From NCBI GenBank assembly GCA_945870025.1, contig CAMBQN010000017.1, forward strand, positions 1-56,607: a stretch of DNA of 56,607 bases, given 5' to 3'. The notes beneath the pieces are model-generated. The model saw only the letters and a list, made by a program, of their open reading frames with translations. It was not told where the DNA came from and searched no databases. Shown in pieces: positions 53,386 through 56,607 of this stretch. Origin of the DNA: Akkermansia muciniphila (GTDB lineage: Bacteria > Verrucomicrobiota > Kiritimatiellia > RFP12 > JAAYNR01). The first letter of the stretch is position 1, and each line of letters opens with the position of its first letter. Both the position numbers and the translations under genes were made by a program.

Positions 53386-54818
53386 CACACCAATCCGCTA
53401 TTCTGGCATTCGCTCTGGCGGCCGTTCTGACGACCAGCGTGCAAGCCCGCAATGTGGACCTCTCCACCGTGCCGCGCCGCGACACGGTTCAGTTGACCAT
53501 CTACAACAGCGAGGACCTCACGCTGGTGCGGGAGAAGCGCACGCTCACGTTCAAGAAGGGACTGAACGGCCTGCAGTTCTCGTGGGCCAACACGCTGATC
53601 GACCCCTCGTCGGTCGAGATTCGATTCTTGTCCCGGGCCGACAAGCTCAGCCTGCTGGACACCACCTATCCGCATGACAAGCCCCAGATGCTCTCCTGGA
53701 ATGTGGTCAGTGAGTTCGACGGCGACGCCACCGTCGAGATCACCTACTTCACCAGCGGCATCACCTGGAGCGCCGACTACCTGCTGACGAGCGATGCGGA
53801 CGAGAAGGCCCTCTCGTTCGAGGGGTTCGTCCGAGTGACCAACAACAGCGGCGAGGACTACGAGCAGGCGCAGGTGCGGCTGGTGGTGGGCACGATCAAC
53901 TTGGTCGAGAAGATCGCGCAACTGGCGCGGATCGGGATGAACGAGGTCAAGGAACTGGATGACGATGCGTTGCATGACTATCGCGAGAAAGCGGCGCGAG
54001 TGATAATGGACTTCCCGGATAGTCCAGTCGCCTACGACGCAAAGAAAACGTTGAGCGAGGTTCTTCAGGAAAAGACCATCATCAAGGAGGGGCTTTCCGA
54101 GTACTTCATCTTCCGCATTCCCGGCTCGGAGACGATTCCCAACGGCTGGTCCAAGCGGCTGCGGGCCATCGAGGCGCAGCAAGTGCCATTCAAGGTGCAG
54201 TACCGCTACCGGCCCGCACCGTACGGCGACCAACTGGTCAGGATGTATCTCTTCACGAATGACGTGCCGTCCAAGCTCGGCTCCGCGCCGCTGCCGGATG
54301 GCATGCTCCGCGTCTTCCGCCTCAACGGCCGCGACGGCCTCTCCTATCTGGCGCAGCAGCCCACGAAGTACATCCCCATCGGCGACAAGGTGGAAGTCAA
54401 CCTCGGCCCCGACCCGGAGGTGATCTTCGAACTGATCAAGCTACGGGCCTCCCGCGACAACATCTGGATGCAGGTACACGGTGCCAACGTGTTCCGCCGG
54501 GTGGACGACGGCGCGTTCAACATCGAGGTCAACAGCTCGGTCAACGGATGGGACGACCACGAGGTCTTGACCCAGCGGATTCGGAACTACACGGCGAAGC
54601 CGATCGAGGTCGAGGTGCGGCGCGCCTTCGCGGGTCATGTCGATTTTCGCAGCAGCCTGCCAGGCGTCAAGCTCTTCGACTTCCAGACGGTGGAGTTCAC
54701 GGCTTCGGTGGCGGCGGGGAAGAAGGCCGACTGCCTGTTTGAGATCCTCCGCCATCAGGGACGCAATTCCAAGCAGAACAACATCACGCTGGTCAACGCG
54801 AAAATCGTTCTGCCATGA
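53382..54818 (+). CDS. Secreted DUF4139-like protein, tandem copy 2
   Basis: 478 residues, start overlapping copy 1 (ATGA). The signal peptide differs (AILAFALAAVLTTSVQA) but from NVDLSTVPRRDTVQL on it repeats copy 1 almost residue for residue apart from the central linker (ELDDDALHDYREKAARVIMD and PDSPVAYDAKKTLSEVLQEK). DNA identity is high including many third positions, which means a recent duplication or ongoing gene conversion of the flanking segments. Same unknown envelope role as its neighbours. Confidence 0.85.
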   Translation: MTHQSAILAFALAAVLTTSVQARNVDLSTVPRRDTVQLTIYNSEDLTLVREKRTLTFKKGLNGLQFSWANTLIDPSSVEIRFLSRADKLSLLDTTYPHDKPQMLSWNVVSEFDGDATVEITYFTSGITWSADYLLTSDADEKALSFEGFVRVTNNSGEDYEQAQVRLVVGTINLVEKIAQLARIGMNEVKELDDDALHDYREKAARVIMDFPDSPVAYDAKKTLSEVLQEKTIIKEGLSEYFIFRIPGSETIPNGWSKRLRAIEAQQVPFKVQYRYRPAPYGDQLVRMYLFTNDVPSKLGSAPLPDGMLRVFRLNGRDGLSYLAQQPTKYIPIGDKVEVNLGPDPEVIFELIKLRASRDNIWMQVHGANVFRRVDDGAFNIEVNSSVNGWDDHEVLTQRIRNYTAKPIEVEVRRAFAGHVDFRSSLPGVKLFDFQTVEFTASVAAGKKADCLFEILRHQGRNSKQNNITLVNAKIVLP

Positions 54819-54971
54819 CACGCCAACTTCTGTATGAGCGGCCGCATCTCAAGAAGAAATTGCGCCTGCGAGGCACTTCCGCTCCATCGGAACTCGTAAA
54901 GGTTAAGGAACCACATCCACATCCGCTTTTCAAGATTGTCACCGGGCAAGTGCGTAACTGGGAGAGACACA

Positions 54972-56294
54972 CTAGCGTGGTTTCAGCACGTACAGTCCCG
55001 TGGTCACGGTCCAGGCGTCTTCCAAGGGGATACGCTTGAGCTCGTGTCCGGCACCCCAGGTGTCGGTATAGAGCAGATCGCCGGTTTTGTCGTTATACCC
55101 GATGATCAGCCGTAGGTGCCCGTAGGTTCCGGGTGGGTTGATCGGCGGCACCTCGGGAAACTTGCCCACGATGCAGGACCATAACAGGGGCACGCCCTCC
55201 GAGGCGCAGGTTTTGATCTGGGTCTTGAACTGCGCCAGTCCCGCCGTCTGCTTGACCATGACCTTGCGCAGCAGCGCGGCATCCATCTGCTCGTAGACGC
55301 GCGTTACGTTGATGACCTGTCCGACCTCGATCACGGGCTTTCCGGCCGTCTTGGCCGTGCGATTATACCCCTCGATGACATGCGACAACCGGTTCCAGTC
55401 CAGTTTGATCACAGGCTTCAAGTCCAAGGCGAAACGCTGGCCGATCGACTCCAGCGCCTGGATCATGCCATCCAACGAGGTGCCTTCCTTGGCGGCGGTG
55501 TCGGCCAGTTGCGCGATCTGGTGCTGATCCACCGCCCGCCCGTAATAGCGCAGGAGGCGCTCCGCGGAAGCGGCGGCGCAATACCCCTTCTCCCCTTGAT
55601 TCACCATGGGTACGCCGTCTACCCAGACATCACCGGTGTCGGACTTCTTCACGTTTTTCTTGATGGAAAGCGCACCTTTGCCGGGGATCCAATCAACCGT
55701 CGTAGAATCCTTGACGACCTGCTGGTCGGCATTAACACGCGACAGGGTGACCTTCACGAAATCCGCCCGGAACGGTAGTCTTTCGCCGCCCTGACGGTGC
55801 GGCTCCACATACGCCCGCGTGAGCTGCGCGGCGCAGGGCACTTTGATCCAGGTGCGTTTTCGCACAATGCTGCCACGGTCTTTCGTGGTCTCCTCCGCGG
55901 AATTTCCGGGATTGCCGGCCCAATGCGTCAGGCCCTCGCTGAGCGTCTTGCCCAGTTGCAGAAAGTCCGACTCATTCAGCGCACCCGAATCCCCCCGGTT
56001 ATAGATCGACAACTCCAAGCGCTTGACCGCCCCGGTTTCAAAATACACCAGCGCCTCCCAGACACGCTGTCCCTGAAACGTCAGTCGCTTGTCCACAGAG
56101 CGCGCGCAATCCCGCTGTTGTGACACATAGCCGAACCCCAGCGGCGTATAGGCTAGCATGAAGTCAGAGGCTGATTCGTTCCAGACAGACGGCGAAGTGG
56201 TCAGGCGGTCCAGTTCCGGAGAGGCATCCATGGCCCCCACCGTCCCGGCGATCCAAACCGACGCCGCCCATGTTGCCCATTGGCAAACCTTCAT
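54972..56294 (-). CDS. Secreted C39-like papain-fold peptidase (Peptidase_C39_2 type)
   Basis: 440 residues from ATG at 56294; the frame is open to 56456 but MKVCQWATWAASVWIAGTVG is a proper signal peptide. The N-terminal half is an unfamiliar beta-rich domain. From about residue 245 a cysteine-peptidase fold appears: VPMVNQGEKGYCAAASAERL (nucleophile Cys), EGTSLDGMIQALESI, then INPPGTYGHLRLIIGYN (His) and LLYTDTWGAGHELKRIPL (Asp). Similar proteins are common as exported, unassigned C39-like enzymes in Verrucomicrobia. Substrate unknown. It is a single gene in opposite orientation to the DUF4139-like operon. Confidence 0.85.
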   Translation of the reverse strand: MKVCQWATWAASVWIAGTVGAMDASPELDRLTTSPSVWNESASDFMLAYTPLGFGYVSQQRDCARSVDKRLTFQGQRVWEALVYFETGAVKRLELSIYNRGDSGALNESDFLQLGKTLSEGLTHWAGNPGNSAEETTKDRGSIVRKRTWIKVPCAAQLTRAYVEPHRQGGERLPFRADFVKVTLSRVNADQQVVKDSTTVDWIPGKGALSIKKNVKKSDTGDVWVDGVPMVNQGEKGYCAAASAERLLRYYGRAVDQHQIAQLADTAAKEGTSLDGMIQALESIGQRFALDLKPVIKLDWNRLSHVIEGYNRTAKTAGKPVIEVGQVINVTRVYEQMDAALLRKVMVKQTAGLAQFKTQIKTCASEGVPLLWSCIVGKFPEVPPINPPGTYGHLRLIIGYNDKTGDLLYTDTWGAGHELKRIPLEDAWTVTTGLYVLKPR

Positions 56295-56607
56295 CGCAGC
56301 ACACAATCCTTCCGGTTGCAGCCAAGTGATAAGAAATCGCTTTTCGGCTGACACCGGCCCCCATGGGCCGAAACCATGCCAGAATCTGGCTGACGCAGCG
56401 TTTCCATGAGGAAGAGCGTGGCAGAAACGCTGGTGAATGTCAATACACGCTGACAAGACCCAAATCCTCGCCTAAGGAACGCCGCCGCCGATAACCTGCG
56501 CCTACACGCGCTCCGCATCCATGGGCCAGTAGCCAGATAAGGCCGAAAACAGGCGGTTTTTCGATGGTGAGGGGGCTTTTGGACGGTCAGGAGTCGCAAA
56601 CGGGCAA
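56295..56607. other. Gene-free stretch at window end
   Basis: No convincing coding region, RNA gene or repeat is visible in these 313 bases. Short open frames lack ribosome sites and family resemblance. A TTGACA occurs on the minus strand near 56445 but no matching -10 box follows at 16-18 bp. Confidence 0.4.

Overview
The window is GC-rich, densely coded bacterial chromosome. Genes are typical of a free-living heterotroph: NADP-type isocitrate dehydrogenase, long-form ketol-acid reductoisomerase, a stand-alone AICAR formyltransferase, HtpG, Tex, pyruvate phosphate dikinase, enolase and a Tad/Flp pilus locus. Large secreted proteins of unknown role, short phased intergenic repeats, a four-helix-bundle (23S-IVP-like) gene and a GxxExxY gene suggest the PVC group (Verrucomicrobiota/Kiritimatiellota/Lentisphaerota). 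That placement is inference only; there is no rRNA or other decisive marker. No tRNA, rRNA or CRISPR array was seen.

Layout. 1-16.5 kb holds housekeeping and secreted-protein genes: a truncated TPR/propeller protein, a hydrolase-TPR-metalloprotease fusion, icd, truA-rdgB, a DoxX/UbiA pair, DUF116-ilvC, an SrkA-type kinase, a Ddl-like ligase and a membrane-anchored alpha/beta hydrolase. 16.6-29.8 kb is one long plus-strand defence operon. 29.8-40.6 kb holds an AlkA-type glycosylase, a small zincin, AICARFT, htpG-tex, a four-helix-bundle cassette and ppdK. 40.6-47.9 kb is a compact minus-strand Tad/Flp locus (two pilins, TadE/TadG-like proteins, CpaB, an FHA-TadA ATPase, TadB). 48.1-56.6 kb holds enolase, a BtuF-like lipoprotein, three paralogous DUF4139-like secreted proteins and a C39-like peptidase.

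The most interesting part is the defence operon. A type I restriction-modification set (half-HsdS, HsdM, RhuM-Fic, AlbA-type ATP-binding protein, full HsdS, a GxxExxY PD-(D/E)xK protein, HsdR, a YgjP-type metallopeptidase) carries an embedded CBASS cassette. The cassette is a patatin-like phospholipase effector, a CD-NTase and an E2-like protein with a zinc-knuckle tail; no E1 or JAB isopeptidase is present. Genes overlap or nearly touch, so restriction and abortive-infection functions are probably co-transcribed from two good sigma70-type promoters. The second promoter would make the first gene leaderless. The CBASS genes and the HsdS after them are visibly AT-richer than the rest of the operon, which suggests insertion.

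The window is also rich in structured repeats. A 128-bp MITE-like palindrome with 9-bp terminal inverted repeats occurs in four copies, all intergenic, three of them just upstream of a recognisable promoter. Arrays of TCGA spaced exactly 9 bp apart occur three times, two of them bracketing the four-helix-bundle gene with a 31-bp direct repeat. TTCCGTG triplets bracket the GxxExxY gene. There are heptamer and octamer arrays, and an 18-codon palindrome sits in frame inside hsdR.
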